Positions 17,465 through 26,231 of a stretch of DNA of 64,000 nt are shown here, one piece after another. The stretch covers positions 124,001 to 188,000 of the forward strand of contig NZ_CCSE01000001.1 in the NCBI RefSeq assembly GCF_000756715.1. Reading direction: 5' to 3'. Position 1 is the stretch's first letter. Every line of letters begins with the position of its first letter. This stretch comes from Jeotgalicoccus saudimassiliensis. Its GTDB lineage: Bacteria; Bacillota; Bacilli; Staphylococcales; Salinicoccaceae. The translations under genes were made by a program, and so were the position numbers. The notes beneath the pieces were generated by a model, which was not told where the DNA came from, made no database searches, and saw nothing but the letters and a program-made list of their open reading frames with translations.

Positions 17465-18787
17465 TTATTCTGCTGCAGTAACTTTATAAATCATACCGCC
17501 ATCAGTGGCTGCAATAAGCGCGCCGTCTTCGGTGATAAGAATATCACGGAATCGTTCGCCTTCGTCAGTTAAGAGACGTTCTTCCCCGACAATCATATCG
17601 TCTTCAATGACGACACGGACGATATAGTTCGGTGCTAAACCGCCGATGAACAGGTTGTTCTCCCATTCAGGAATTGCATCGTTATCATAGAATGACATAC
17701 CGCTTGGTGCACTTGTTGGATCCCAATAGTATCTTGGTTCAACAAAGCCCTGTGCATCGTGTTCTGAAATACCATCATTGATTAATTCCCCGGTATATTC
17801 GATGCCATAAGACACAATTGGCCATCCATAGTTAGAACCTGGTTCAATAATATTCAGTTCATCCCCGGCTTGCGGACCGAATTCAACAATCCATAAGTCT
17901 CCGGTTTCAGGATGGAAGTCCACACCTTGAATATTACGGTGACCGTAGCTGTAAATACCATCCAGTGCGTCTTCATCTTCGATAAATGGATTCGTATCTA
18001 CTGCTTCCCCGTCTTGCGTAATGTGAATTACTTTACCCAGGTAAGCATCTAAGTCTTGCGCACGTTCGCGAATTGGATCATCTGAACGCTCCCCGGTTGT
18101 TAAGAACAGGTTGCCATCATCATCAAACATAATACGTCCGCCGTAGTGTAAGGTACCATCATACGCCGGTTCTGCCTGGAAGATGACTTCAAAATCTTCA
18201 AGCGATGTCTCATCTTCTGACAGCACACCTTTACCGACAGCAGTTAAGGTACCCTCATCAACATCTTGAGCAAATGTCATAAATATTAATCTTGATTCTT
18301 CGAAATCAGGTGCAATAGTTACATCAAGTAAACCGCCCTGATCTTCGTTATTTACCTCCGGTGTACCTGTGATTGGTTCTGAAACAGAACCATCTTCAAG
18401 GTTTACAATAAGAAGTTCTGCCGAATCTCTTTGTGTAACAAGTAAGCGGTTTGTATCAAACTCTTCCATACCCCAGGACACCCCAAGACCCTCAGCAATA
18501 ACTTCTACATTTAATTCTGTTTCAGTCTCTACTGCAGGTGCTCTTGTTTGCTCCGGAAATGCCGGCTCAAACTCAGTCACTTTTGGTTCGGACTCAGCAC
18601 TTTCTTCAGTTGCAGTCTCTGAATCCTCAGTTGATTCCTCTGTTGCAGTCTCAGATTCTTCAGTTGCCATCTCCGAATCATCAGTTGATGCTTCGTCTGA
18701 ACTGCCGCTATTGTCACATGCCGCCAAACCCAATACGAAAATCAGCAATGTAAGGAACATGAATCTTGACCATGAAACCTTCGGCAT
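17465..18787 (-). CDS. PQQ-dependent sugar dehydrogenase-like lipoprotein
   Basis: A 440-residue secreted lipoprotein of the glucose/sorbosone (soluble aldose) dehydrogenase family. The signal peptide ends in L-G-L-A-A-C (Cys near 24). A strongly acidic linker (about residues 27-68) carries repeats of T-E-E-S-E-T-A, then a six-bladed beta-propeller follows. Family blocks include S-W-G-M-E near 100, H-Y-G-G-R-I-M-F near 205, and the loop E-F-G-P-Q-A-G-D-E-L-N near 300. The ATG at 18787 has GAGAGGA upstream; the longer frame to 18844 has no signal. Known family members oxidise sugars with PQQ, but no PQQ biosynthesis gene is seen here. Confidence 0.85.
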   Translation of the reverse strand: MPKVSWSRFMFLTLLIFVLGLAACDNSGSSDEASTDDSEMATEESETATEESTEDSETATEESAESEPKVTEFEPAFPEQTRAPAVETETELNVEVIAEGLGVSWGMEEFDTNRLLVTQRDSAELLIVNLEDGSVSEPITGTPEVNNEDQGGLLDVTIAPDFEESRLIFMTFAQDVDEGTLTAVGKGVLSEDETSLEDFEVIFQAEPAYDGTLHYGGRIMFDDDGNLFLTTGERSDDPIRERAQDLDAYLGKVIHITQDGEAVDTNPFIEDEDALDGIYSYGHRNIQGVDFHPETGDLWIVEFGPQAGDELNIIEPGSNYGWPIVSYGIEYTGELINDGISEHDAQGFVEPRYYWDPTSAPSGMSFYDNDAIPEWENNLFIGGLAPNYIVRVVIEDDMIVGEERLLTDEGERFRDILITEDGALIAATDGGMIYKVTAAE

Positions 18788-18995
18788 TTTTTTCCTCTCC
18801 CTTTCTAATATATTCAAGTTTAGTTTCCTGAAACCTGGTACCAAAAATTATTAGAACGTTTAAATCATAAAGGGGAATACGAAGCTTCTTTTAAATTAAT
18901 TTTATCACAATTTTCAGAAAAATAAAGAATCCAGTTCTGGAACTGCACATGAGTTTTATAAATTTAGGAATGGATTCACTTCGGTATTTTTGTCT

Positions 18996-19484
18996 TTATA
19001 TCTCTGTAGTGGATGTGACACAGCTTCCGCCTGAACCATACTTATTCGATGTTTTATTACCGGGAAGGATGAACAAGAATAAACTGTACAGGGCGATTAT
19101 CACGCCGAGAAGAAGGCTTAATGTGCTGACTATTAATACAGCAGCAATTGTATTAGTACCGCCAGTGCCGGCCCAGGCAAACATTCCTATAAAAGCTACA
19201 ACACCTCCTATAGGCGCTGCGACAGCACTGATAGGAAAAAGGATTGCAAACAGCATCGTACGATTTGTATCATGCAGACGCCTGACCGTTACAGTAAATG
19301 AAGGCACCATCGTAATCAGCACAACATATCTTCCAAGCGGAACGTCTATGATTGCTCCAAAGTAAAAAAAGAAAAGAAAGATAAAAATGTGAGTCAGAAA
19401 AGGTACCCAAAAGTCAGAACGGGTCGATCTTCCAGTGAAGTCGAAAATACGTTTCCAGAAATCAATGTAACTTTTAATTATCAT
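18996..19484 (-). CDS. DUF805 family membrane protein
   Basis: A 162-residue membrane protein. The N-terminal amphipathic block Y-I-D-F-W-K-R-I-F-D-F-T-G-R-S-T-R-S-D-F (residues 6-25) is the DUF805 signature, followed by W-V-P-F and about four helices, and R-R-L-H-D-T-N-R near residue 70 is a second conserved DUF805 block. The function of the family is unknown. GGGGGAT lies upstream of the ATG. The C-terminus ends in a glycine and serine tail with a single Cys. Confidence 0.85.
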   Translation of the reverse strand: MIIKSYIDFWKRIFDFTGRSTRSDFWVPFLTHIFIFLFFFYFGAIIDVPLGRYVVLITMVPSFTVTVRRLHDTNRTMLFAILFPISAVAAPIGGVVAFIGMFAWAGTGGTNTIAAVLIVSTLSLLLGVIIALYSLFLFILPGNKTSNKYGSGGSCVTSTTEI

Positions 19485-19562
19485 GTAATCCCCCTAAAAT
19501 TGTAGAGTGTAATTATTCACGTATGTTTTTATTACATTATACAATAATTAGTTGTAAACAGG

Positions 19563-19740
19563 ATCCGAATCATGCTGTTGCTCATGCGGTCGTAAATTAA
19601 CAATTGACCGGATGAGACTATTCCATCCGGCTGCAAATTATTATTCAACCGTATGTGATGTTTTCATACGACCGTAAGGCAATTATCAACCGCATGAACC
19701 AAGCTCATCCGGACGCAGCGAAGTTTTCAACCGCATGTGA
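19563..19740. repeat. degenerate tandem repeat array, 41-bp period (array C)
   Basis: Between the DUF805 gene and the end of the alpha/beta hydrolase gene. The motif TCAACCG(C/T)ATG or TTGACCGGATG starts at 19604, 19645, 19686 and 19727, exactly 41 bp apart each time. Each unit has a second half-site TCAT(C/A)CG(G/A) about 18 bases later, with facing ATGA and TCAT. A weaker unit may start at 19563. No open frame or promoter is evident in this gap. Confidence 0.75.
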
Positions 19741-19764
19741 ATGAATATCAGCAAGACTGCTTTG

Positions 19765-20625
19765 TTATTTATCAAATTCAAGAATATGCTGTGCGACTTC
19801 TTCGCCTTTTTCTTCAAGCAGGTAGTGACCGCAGCTTTTAAGTTCATAGCCGGTCACGTTATTTATGGATTGCTGCCATATATCTTCAACCGGCAGGCCG
19901 GACAGATTGCCTTTTTCTCCCCAAAGCAGCAGTGTATCTATATTTAATTTGTCTGCTGATTCCAGCTTTTCCTGATATTCCGGTAAATCAAATTTGTACG
20001 AGGCTCTGTAATCACTCAATGCTGCTTTTACTGCTCCCGGCTTTTTCCAGTGTGAGAGATACTCATCCCACGAACCATCTGAACTTAATAGTTCGAATAA
20101 ACCATCACCCCGGCTTAACAGAAATTTTAAATATTCTTCTTCTTTGCCTGAGATTAAAGTCTCCGGTAAATCAGGCACAACCTGAAATACCCAGTGCCAA
20201 TATTTTTTCGCAGCTTCTTGTGCCGATAAAGAATAGACATATTCCATCGGCATAATTTCAATTAAAGCGAGGCGGTTAATTAACTCCGGATTGTCATAGG
20301 CCAGTCTGCGTGCAACACGTGCACCGCGGTCATGACCGACAACGTAAGCATCCGTGACATTTTGTGCAGCGAGAATTTCAGCGATGTCCTGAGCCATAAT
20401 TTTATTTGTATAGTTTTCAATACCTTCAGGTTTGTCAGAATCACCGTAACCCCTTAGATCGACTGCGATAATTTTATAATGTTCTTCAAGATGAGGAATT
20501 ACATTACGCCAAGTAATCCAGCTTTGCGGAAAACCGTGAAGCAGCAGGCAGACCGGACCGTCATCGATTCCGCCTGTAACGTAATGCAGTTTTGTATTAT
20601 CTATAGTTATGTAATGACTTTTCAT
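19765..20625 (-). CDS. alpha/beta hydrolase (epoxide hydrolase / haloacetate dehalogenase-like)
   Basis: A 286-residue alpha/beta hydrolase. The oxyanion region H-G-F-P-Q-S-W (about residues 30-36) and the nucleophile elbow V-G-H-D-R-G-A (about 98-104, Asp nucleophile) are those of epoxide hydrolases and fluoroacetate dehalogenases. The catalytic His lies near the C-terminus in C-G-H-Y-L. The ATG at 20625 is preferred to an upstream TTG at 20634 because AGGAG lies 10 bases away. The gene is flanked by 41-bp repeat arrays on both sides. Confidence 0.85.
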   Translation of the reverse strand: MKSHYITIDNTKLHYVTGGIDDGPVCLLLHGFPQSWITWRNVIPHLEEHYKIIAVDLRGYGDSDKPEGIENYTNKIMAQDIAEILAAQNVTDAYVVGHDRGARVARRLAYDNPELINRLALIEIMPMEYVYSLSAQEAAKKYWHWVFQVVPDLPETLISGKEEEYLKFLLSRGDGLFELLSSDGSWDEYLSHWKKPGAVKAALSDYRASYKFDLPEYQEKLESADKLNIDTLLLWGEKGNLSGLPVEDIWQQSINNVTGYELKSCGHYLLEEKGEEVAQHILEFDK

Positions 20626-20708
20626 GATTATCAATCTCCTTCTTTATGTGTCTATACCCATAAATACACAGTTTTGATAAACGACATTGAGACGTAGACT
20701 GTTTTTTG

Positions 20709-20890
20709 TCTCATTGTGACTTGCTCATTGGGAAGATAATTGTGTATCTTCTCATTGTGGTGAGCTCATTGAGTCAAATATTGATAATCGTCCCATCGTG
20801 AGCCGTTCATCGGGAAGAAAGCCATTCATTGTCTCAATGAGCGGAATCTTCATACAGCCGCAACGCAGCATTCAGCCGCATGAGCGCCGA
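20709..20890. repeat. degenerate tandem repeat array, 41-bp period (array D)
   Basis: Upstream of the hydrolase gene, in a 371-bp gap. The core A of CTCATTG-like words falls at 20713, 20754, 20795 and 20836, exactly 41 bp apart. The rightmost part (TTCATAC at 20849, then CCGCATGAGC at 20876) matches array C in sequence and spacing: 23 bp between TTCATAC and the following TCA(A/G)CCGCATG in both. Arrays C and D are therefore related. Apart from the array, I see only the promoter and ribosome site of the 20997 gene in the rest of the gap. Confidence 0.72.
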
Positions 20891-20996
20891 CAAGCACAAA
20901 AATCACACCTGAATCTCGCCGCACCAAGCCATTTATCATTCCATAAAAGCCTCTAAATGATACAATGGCGTTAACATTATTTTAGGAGGCACACAC

Positions 20997-21404
20997 ATGG
21001 AATCGATTACGTTAATGGAAGCTTATGCGATTGAAACTTTAAGAGGAAATGGCATCAGCAATGATAAAATTATTCAAAATATTAAAGCCAACGATCTTGA
21101 GGAATTCAAGGCTGTTAAAGAAAATATGGACTTTGATGCCTTAGTGGAACTGAGCAAAAATGCTGATTTTGAAGCGATTGTGAACGACGGCTACAAAGTG
21201 AAGTTCCTGACTTTCAACGGCCTGAAGAATTTAATCAAGATGAAATTCGGCAAGTTTGCCGATGAGGATTACCAGGTGGATGAGTTCGTCATTTCAGGTC
21301 TTGAACTCGATAAAGACCAGCAGCAGGATTTGGAAAACATCCTTTCTGCGAACTGGACACTGGAAAGTGAAGCTGGCGGCGTAACTGTCAAACCGACAAA
21401 GTAA
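20997..21404 (+). CDS. conserved-looking hypothetical protein
   Basis: A 135-residue acidic, soluble protein with no family I can name. The N-terminal part is helical with N-D-K-I-I-Q-N-I-K-A, the C-terminal half is more beta-like (V-D-E-F-V-I-S-G-L-E-L). TAGGAGGC at the correct distance from ATG 20997 and a TACAAT-like -10 near 20960 support expression. It lies 25 bp upstream of the quinone oxidoreductase gene with no terminator, so the two are one operon. Confidence 0.7.
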   Translation: MESITLMEAYAIETLRGNGISNDKIIQNIKANDLEEFKAVKENMDFDALVELSKNADFEAIVNDGYKVKFLTFNGLKNLIKMKFGKFADEDYQVDEFVISGLELDKDQQQDLENILSANWTLESEAGGVTVKPTK

Positions 21405-21429
21405 GCAATTACGAAGGAGGTTATTTTTA

Positions 21430-22419
21430 ATGAAGGCTATATACCATGAAGGTGTGCAGAGTCTCGAAGGGATTCAGTACGGTGAAGTCGAACAGGATAA
21501 AATCGACGACGGCGAAGTCGTCGTGAAAATGAAGACTGCCGGATTAAATCACAGGGATTTATTTATCCCGGCGAGGCATAACGAAAATGATCCGCCGATT
21601 GTACTCGGTTCGGATGGTGCAGGGGTTGTGGCGCAGATTGGTGCCGGCGTCAAAAATGTTAAAGTCGGCGACGAAGTCATTATCAATCCGTCGCTCGGCT
21701 GGGAGAAAAACAGTGCGGTGCCGCCTGAAGGGTTTGAAATTACGGGCTTTCCGTTTAACGGCACTTTCGGAGAGTACATGACGATTCCGGCAGAGAATGC
21801 CGTACCGAAACCGGCGCATTTAAACTGGGAGGAAGCAGGTGTGCTCGCATTATCTGCGATGACAGCTTACCGTGCGCTGTTTACACGCGGTCAGCTTGAA
21901 GCGGGGCAGACGGTACTGATTCCGGGTGCAACCGGCGGTGCGGGGACGTTTCTCATGCAGTTTGCCAAAGCTGCAGGTGCGACTGTCTATATCACTTCCC
22001 GTTCTGAAGAAAAACGTCAGGAAGCGCTGAAACTCGGTGCCGATAAAGCGATTGATTCAGAACGTGACTGGCACGAACAGCTCGACGGGAAAAAAGTCGA
22101 TTTAGTCATTGAAAGCGTCGGCGCGGCAACGTTCAACAAATCTGTTGACCAGCTGAAGCGCGGCGGCACTTTAGTGGCGTTCGGAGCTTCTGCAGGAGAC
22201 ACCGTCGATTTTGATCTGCGCAAATTTTTCTACGGTCAGTTTAATCTGCTCGGTTCGACGATGGCGAGTACAGATGAGCTTAACGACATGCTTGATTTCA
22301 TTGAAAAACATAACATTAAACCGGTAATGGACAAATCTTATAAAATGGAAGATTTTAAAGAGGCGTTCGACCGTCTCGACAAAGCCGGCATGATGGGGAA
22401 AATTGCATTTACTTTATAA
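21430..22419 (+). CDS. zinc-type alcohol dehydrogenase / quinone oxidoreductase
   Basis: A 329-residue medium-chain dehydrogenase. The N-terminal GroES-like part contains G-L-N-H-R-D-L-F and a V-L-G-S-D-G-A-G-V-V segment. The nucleotide fold follows with V-L-I-P-G-A-T-G-G-A-G-T-F near residues 156-166. The structural zinc cysteines are absent, so this fits the quinone oxidoreductase (zeta-crystallin) type using NADPH. AAGGAGGTT precedes the ATG. Co-transcribed with the 20997 gene. Confidence 0.85.
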   Translation: MKAIYHEGVQSLEGIQYGEVEQDKIDDGEVVVKMKTAGLNHRDLFIPARHNENDPPIVLGSDGAGVVAQIGAGVKNVKVGDEVIINPSLGWEKNSAVPPEGFEITGFPFNGTFGEYMTIPAENAVPKPAHLNWEEAGVLALSAMTAYRALFTRGQLEAGQTVLIPGATGGAGTFLMQFAKAAGATVYITSRSEEKRQEALKLGADKAIDSERDWHEQLDGKKVDLVIESVGAATFNKSVDQLKRGGTLVAFGASAGDTVDFDLRKFFYGQFNLLGSTMASTDELNDMLDFIEKHNIKPVMDKSYKMEDFKEAFDRLDKAGMMGKIAFTL

Positions 22420-22444
22420 TATTTAAATTATTCGAAAATTCTTA

Positions 22445-22473
22445 TTGCAAATTGTAAGAAGATAATTTATGAT
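22445..22473 (+). promoter_or_regulatory. sigma-A type promoter for the exporter leader
   Basis: TTGCAA at 22445-22450 and TATGAT at 22468-22473 with a 17-bp spacer, 38 bases before the leader ATG. The transcript would start near 22480, covering the leader ORF and attenuator. Confidence 0.65.
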
Positions 22474-22511
22474 TGATTTGTGACAAAAATATGAACAGGA
22501 GGTAAGGCGTT

Positions 22512-22592
22512 ATGAAATTTCTACACAACAAAACTACACAGATTACAATTTCACAACCAAATATCGGTACCTCTCTAATTTCACAACTATAA
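22512..22592 (+). CDS. 26-residue leader peptide of the ABC exporter operon
   Basis: A short ORF with a strong ribosome site (AGGAGGTAAGG, 22497-22507) before ATG 22512 and a TAA at 22590. The product begins M-K-F-L-H-N-K-T-T-Q and ends S-L-I-S-Q-L, rich in Thr, Ser, Ile and Gln. It has no membrane or catalytic features; its likely role is regulatory. Codons 20-22 (acc tct cta) contain the octamer CCTCTCTA that can pair with the 5' arm of the terminator downstream. This is the architecture of the bmrB leader in Bacillus subtilis, though the peptide itself differs. Confidence 0.7.
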   Translation: MKFLHNKTTQITISQPNIGTSLISQL

Positions 22593-22648
22593 ATTATTCG
22601 GGATAATTATATATTTTGAAAATGGAGAGGCATATCCTCTCTATTTTT
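22570..22648 (+). promoter_or_regulatory. attenuator: antiterminator / Rho-independent terminator switch
   Basis: The terminator is TGGAGAGG (22623-22630), loop CATAT, CCTCTCTA (22636-22643), then T5. An identical CCTCTCTA lies at 22570-22577 within the leader ORF, so the 5' arm can pair equally with either copy (8 bp, one G-U). The two structures exclude each other. If a ribosome stalls or is absent early in the leader, the upstream copy is free and transcription can continue into the exporter genes. A ribosome finishing translation covers part of the upstream copy and favours termination. Confidence 0.7.
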
Positions 22649-22760
22649 ATGCCTGTTTTTAGCGTGCACATTAATAGTGCGCGCTTTTTTGCGCTTTTAC
22701 GAGGGGATACGGACGGAAAAACGAATAATTCAAAGGGGAACTTTGGGAAAAAGGTGAATT

Positions 22761-24494
22761 ATGTTTGGTTACATCAGGAAAATCAGCTGGTATATTTTCT
22801 CGAACAAAAAGCGTTATGCATTTATCGTTATCTTTTTACTGATTGCGAACGTACTCGATATTATTCCGCCGCAGCTGATCGGCCGGACTATCGATTTAAT
22901 TAACAACGGTGAACTGACGCAGGAAATGACGCGCAATATATTAATTATTTTTGCAGCAGTCATTATTTTATCCTACACGGTCAGTTACTGGTGGGGCTAT
23001 CTGCTCTTTGAAGGGGCAATTAAAATCGAATCCATATTACGCAGCAGGCTGATGCGTAAATTTCTGCTCCTGTCGCCGAGCTTTTATGAGCGGAGCAAGA
23101 CCGGTGACTTAATGGCGAAAGCAACGAATGATCTCAGAACAGTCAATATGGCGACGGGATTCGGAATTATTACACTGCTCGATGCCACGACATTTTTACT
23201 GACAATCGTCCTGGTGATGGGCTTTACAATCAGCTGGCAGCTGACGTTCTTTGCGCTCATACCGCTGCCGCTCCTTGCGATTATTGAACAGCGTCTCGGC
23301 AAAATGATTAACAAAAGGCATAAATCATCACAGGAAGCATTCGGTGTGATGAACGATGCGGTGCTGGAAGTCGTCGAAGGTGTCAGACTGACGCGCAGCT
23401 ACGTGCAGGAAGACGCTGAAAATAACAGATTCAAACGTCTGACGGATAACTATTTAAATAAATTTATGAAAGTCGAGAAACTCGATGCTTTCTTTCAGCC
23501 GCTGACGATTATCGTCGTGTCATCCAGTATTGCGATTTCGTTCAGCTACGGTGCAGTACTCGTTAACAGCGGCGCGATTACCGTCGGTGAACTGATTACA
23601 TTTAATGTGTATCTGAACATGCTGATCTGGCCGATGTTTGCGCTCGGCATGCTGTTTAACATTATGGAGCGCGGCAATGCGTCATACGACCGGATCCAGC
23701 ATGTGCTTGATGAGACCGATGATTTAAAAGCAGGCGGGGAAGAGACGGTAAAAGAGACGAATTTCAACTTTAACGAAGTGTCGTTTAAATATCCGACCGG
23801 TAAACACAACAGTCTGGAAAATATAACTATTGAACTGAACAAAGGCGAAACGCTCGGAATTGTCGGCAGGACCGGCAGCGGTAAGTCGACGTTTATCAAG
23901 CAGCTGTTAAAAATTTATCCGGAAGGGACCGGCGATTTAGTTATCGACGGCATTAATATTTCAAATCTTAACCGGGAGAAACTGCGCGAGAAGCTCGGGT
24001 ACGTTTCCCAGGAAAACATTTTGTTTTCGCGCACGGTCAGAGAAAATATTATGTTCGGGAAGCCGGATGCGACAGAAGCGGAAATGATGGAAGCCATCCG
24101 TCTGAGTGCGTTCGATGAAGATTTAAAACGCATGCCGGAAGGTCTCGATACGCTCGTCGGAGAAAAAGGGGTGTCGTTAAGCGGCGGACAGAAACAACGC
24201 ATTTCAATTGCGCGCAGTCTGATCAGACAGCCCGATATTTTAATTCTGGACGATGCGTTAAGCGCCGTCGATGCACGGACTGAACAGAGAATTATTAACC
24301 ATATTAAAAACAACCGTCTGGGCAAAACGACGATTATTATTACGCACCGCCTGTCAGCAGTGCATCATGCCGATAAAATTATCGTGCTCGATAACGGCAG
24401 AATAGTTGAATCCGGCACACATGAGCAGCTGTCTGAAGGCAGCGGCTGGTATTCGGCACAAAACGATTATTTCATTACAGGGGGTGAGTCGTAA
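22761..24494 (+). CDS. bmrC: heterodimeric ABC multidrug exporter subunit, BmrC/YheI-like
   Basis: A 577-residue half-transporter: six membrane helices (about residues 1-310) then an ATPase domain. Walker A is G-R-T-G-S-G-K-S-T (about 372-380), the signature is L-S-G-G-Q-K-Q-R (about 472-479), and Walker B is I-L-I-L-D-D-A-L-S-A-V-D. An Asp rather than Glu follows the Walker B Asp, so this is the degenerate (non-hydrolysing) site of an asymmetric heterodimer. From memory the sequence resembles Bacillus BmrC throughout (P-P-Q-L-I-G-R-T-I-D, R-T-G-D-L-M-A). The start has AAGGTGA upstream. It overlaps the next gene by one base. Confidence 0.85.
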   Translation: MFGYIRKISWYIFSNKKRYAFIVIFLLIANVLDIIPPQLIGRTIDLINNGELTQEMTRNILIIFAAVIILSYTVSYWWGYLLFEGAIKIESILRSRLMRKFLLLSPSFYERSKTGDLMAKATNDLRTVNMATGFGIITLLDATTFLLTIVLVMGFTISWQLTFFALIPLPLLAIIEQRLGKMINKRHKSSQEAFGVMNDAVLEVVEGVRLTRSYVQEDAENNRFKRLTDNYLNKFMKVEKLDAFFQPLTIIVVSSSIAISFSYGAVLVNSGAITVGELITFNVYLNMLIWPMFALGMLFNIMERGNASYDRIQHVLDETDDLKAGGEETVKETNFNFNEVSFKYPTGKHNSLENITIELNKGETLGIVGRTGSGKSTFIKQLLKIYPEGTGDLVIDGINISNLNREKLREKLGYVSQENILFSRTVRENIMFGKPDATEAEMMEAIRLSAFDEDLKRMPEGLDTLVGEKGVSLSGGQKQRISIARSLIRQPDILILDDALSAVDARTEQRIINHIKNNRLGKTTIIITHRLSAVHHADKIIVLDNGRIVESGTHEQLSEGSGWYSAQNDYFITGGES

Positions 24495-26224
24495 TGAAGG
24501 AAATGCTCAGATTACTGCCGTACGTTAAGCAGTACAAAGGAATGTTTTCAGGCGGCATTTTACTCATGATATTAATGGTCGGCTTTGAACTCGCCGGCCC
24601 GCTGATCGCAGCAGCGATTATCGATAACCATATTAAACTTGGAGAGGGCAATATTTTAATCCGGCCGATTTTATATCTCATTGCACTGTTTCTTGCGATA
24701 AAACTCATGCACGCAGCGGCGAGCTACTTTGCACAGATTGTGCTCATATCCGCAGGAACGAAAGCGATTCAGCAGATGCGTCTCGACGTCTTTAAACACG
24801 TCCAGCAACTGCCGATCCGGTATTTTGATAATCTGCCGGCAGGTAAAGTGGTGGCGAGAATTACGAATGATACTGAGTCCATACTCCAGCTGTTTGCCTC
24901 GGTTATTCCGATGTTTATGGTCAGTATATTAACGATTTTCAGCATTACGGCAATCGTCTTTTACGTTCACATGTGGACAGGGATTGTCATGCTGCTGTTT
25001 ATTCCGGTAATTATTATATGGGGTGTGCTGTATAAAAAATATTCCAATGAAAACAATCATATTAAACGCGAAAGAAACAGCGATATGAACGCCATGATTA
25101 ATGAATCGATCAATGGGATGCCGATCATTCAGGTGTTCAACCGCGAAGACCAGATCAAAGAAGAGTTTGAAAAAATCAACAGTGAATACTACGACAGTGC
25201 AAGCAGTCTCGTGAAACTGGAAAGTCTGACAGGTGAAAACCTGGCGAACTCAATCCGTTCACTCGTGTTTGCGATACTGGTGTATATATTTGCAGGCGCA
25301 TTTTTAAACGGTACCGGTGCACTGACAGTCGGGCTGATGTATCTGCTCGTCGATTACATTACGAGATTCTTCAACCCGCTGTTTAACATTATTAATCAGC
25401 TCAGCATATTCGAGCAGGCGCGTGTCGCAGCGGACAAAGTGCTGGAAATGCTCGATGCGGAACCTGAAAAAGAAGAAGGGCACGCACTCGATACGTTCAG
25501 CGGCAACATTTCATTTAGAAACGTCAGCTTTTCTTATGACGGTAAACGGGATGTACTGAAAAATATTAATATCGATGCGGCTCAGGGTGAAACGATTGCG
25601 CTTGTCGGCCACACAGGTTCCGGCAAAAGTTCGATTATTAATCTTCTCATGCGCTTTTATGATCCGGGGAACGGCGCGATTTACTTCGATGAATCCGATA
25701 CGAAGCAGATTGATAAACAGAGTCTCCGCCGTTTTATGTCGATTGTGCTGCAGGATCCGTTTATATACAGCGGGACATTGCTGTATAACGTCAGGCTGAA
25801 CAATGAGAACATTACGGAAAGAGAAGTATTAAAAGCGCTGGAAGATGTCGGGGCGGGACCGCTTATCGCGCGTCTTCCGGACGGCATTCACTCGGAATTA
25901 GCAGAGCGGGGTGCGACGCTGTCACTCGGGGAAAGACAGCTGATTTCATTTGCCCGGGCACTCGCGTTTAATCCGACAGTGCTCGTGCTCGATGAAGCAA
26001 CCAGCAATATCGACTCGGAAACTGAACAGCTGATTCAGTACGCAATGAACGTCGTGTCAAAAGACCGGACAACATTTATTATTGCGCACAGACTGTCGAC
26101 GATTCAGCATGCGGATCAAATTGTACTGCTTGAAAATGGTGAAATTAAAGAACAGGGCAATCATGATTCGTTAATGGAACTTGGCAAAGACTATTACAAA
26201 ATGTATGAAATGCAGATGGGATGA
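24494..26224 (+). CDS. bmrD: heterodimeric ABC multidrug exporter subunit, BmrD/YheH-like
   Basis: A 576-residue partner half-transporter: six membrane helices, then an ATPase domain with Walker A G-H-T-G-S-G-K-S-S (about 374-382) and Walker B V-L-V-L-D-E-A-T-S-N-I-D. It carries the canonical catalytic Glu, while its signature motif is altered to L-S-L-G-E-R-Q. This pairing (one canonical Glu, one Asp) is typical of BmrCD and LmrCD type heterodimers that export drugs. Translation is coupled through the TAATG overlap with bmrC. Expression is probably governed by the attenuator at 22570-22648. Confidence 0.85.
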   Translation: MKEMLRLLPYVKQYKGMFSGGILLMILMVGFELAGPLIAAAIIDNHIKLGEGNILIRPILYLIALFLAIKLMHAAASYFAQIVLISAGTKAIQQMRLDVFKHVQQLPIRYFDNLPAGKVVARITNDTESILQLFASVIPMFMVSILTIFSITAIVFYVHMWTGIVMLLFIPVIIIWGVLYKKYSNENNHIKRERNSDMNAMINESINGMPIIQVFNREDQIKEEFEKINSEYYDSASSLVKLESLTGENLANSIRSLVFAILVYIFAGAFLNGTGALTVGLMYLLVDYITRFFNPLFNIINQLSIFEQARVAADKVLEMLDAEPEKEEGHALDTFSGNISFRNVSFSYDGKRDVLKNINIDAAQGETIALVGHTGSGKSSIINLLMRFYDPGNGAIYFDESDTKQIDKQSLRRFMSIVLQDPFIYSGTLLYNVRLNNENITEREVLKALEDVGAGPLIARLPDGIHSELAERGATLSLGERQLISFARALAFNPTVLVLDEATSNIDSETEQLIQYAMNVVSKDRTTFIIAHRLSTIQHADQIVLLENGEIKEQGNHDSLMELGKDYYKMYEMQMG

Positions 26225-26231
26225 TTTTTGA

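Noticed and set aside
18369-18854. 161-codon ORF opposite the sugar dehydrogenase lipoprotein
   Set aside because: Serine-rich antisense reading of the acidic linker; no ribosome site.
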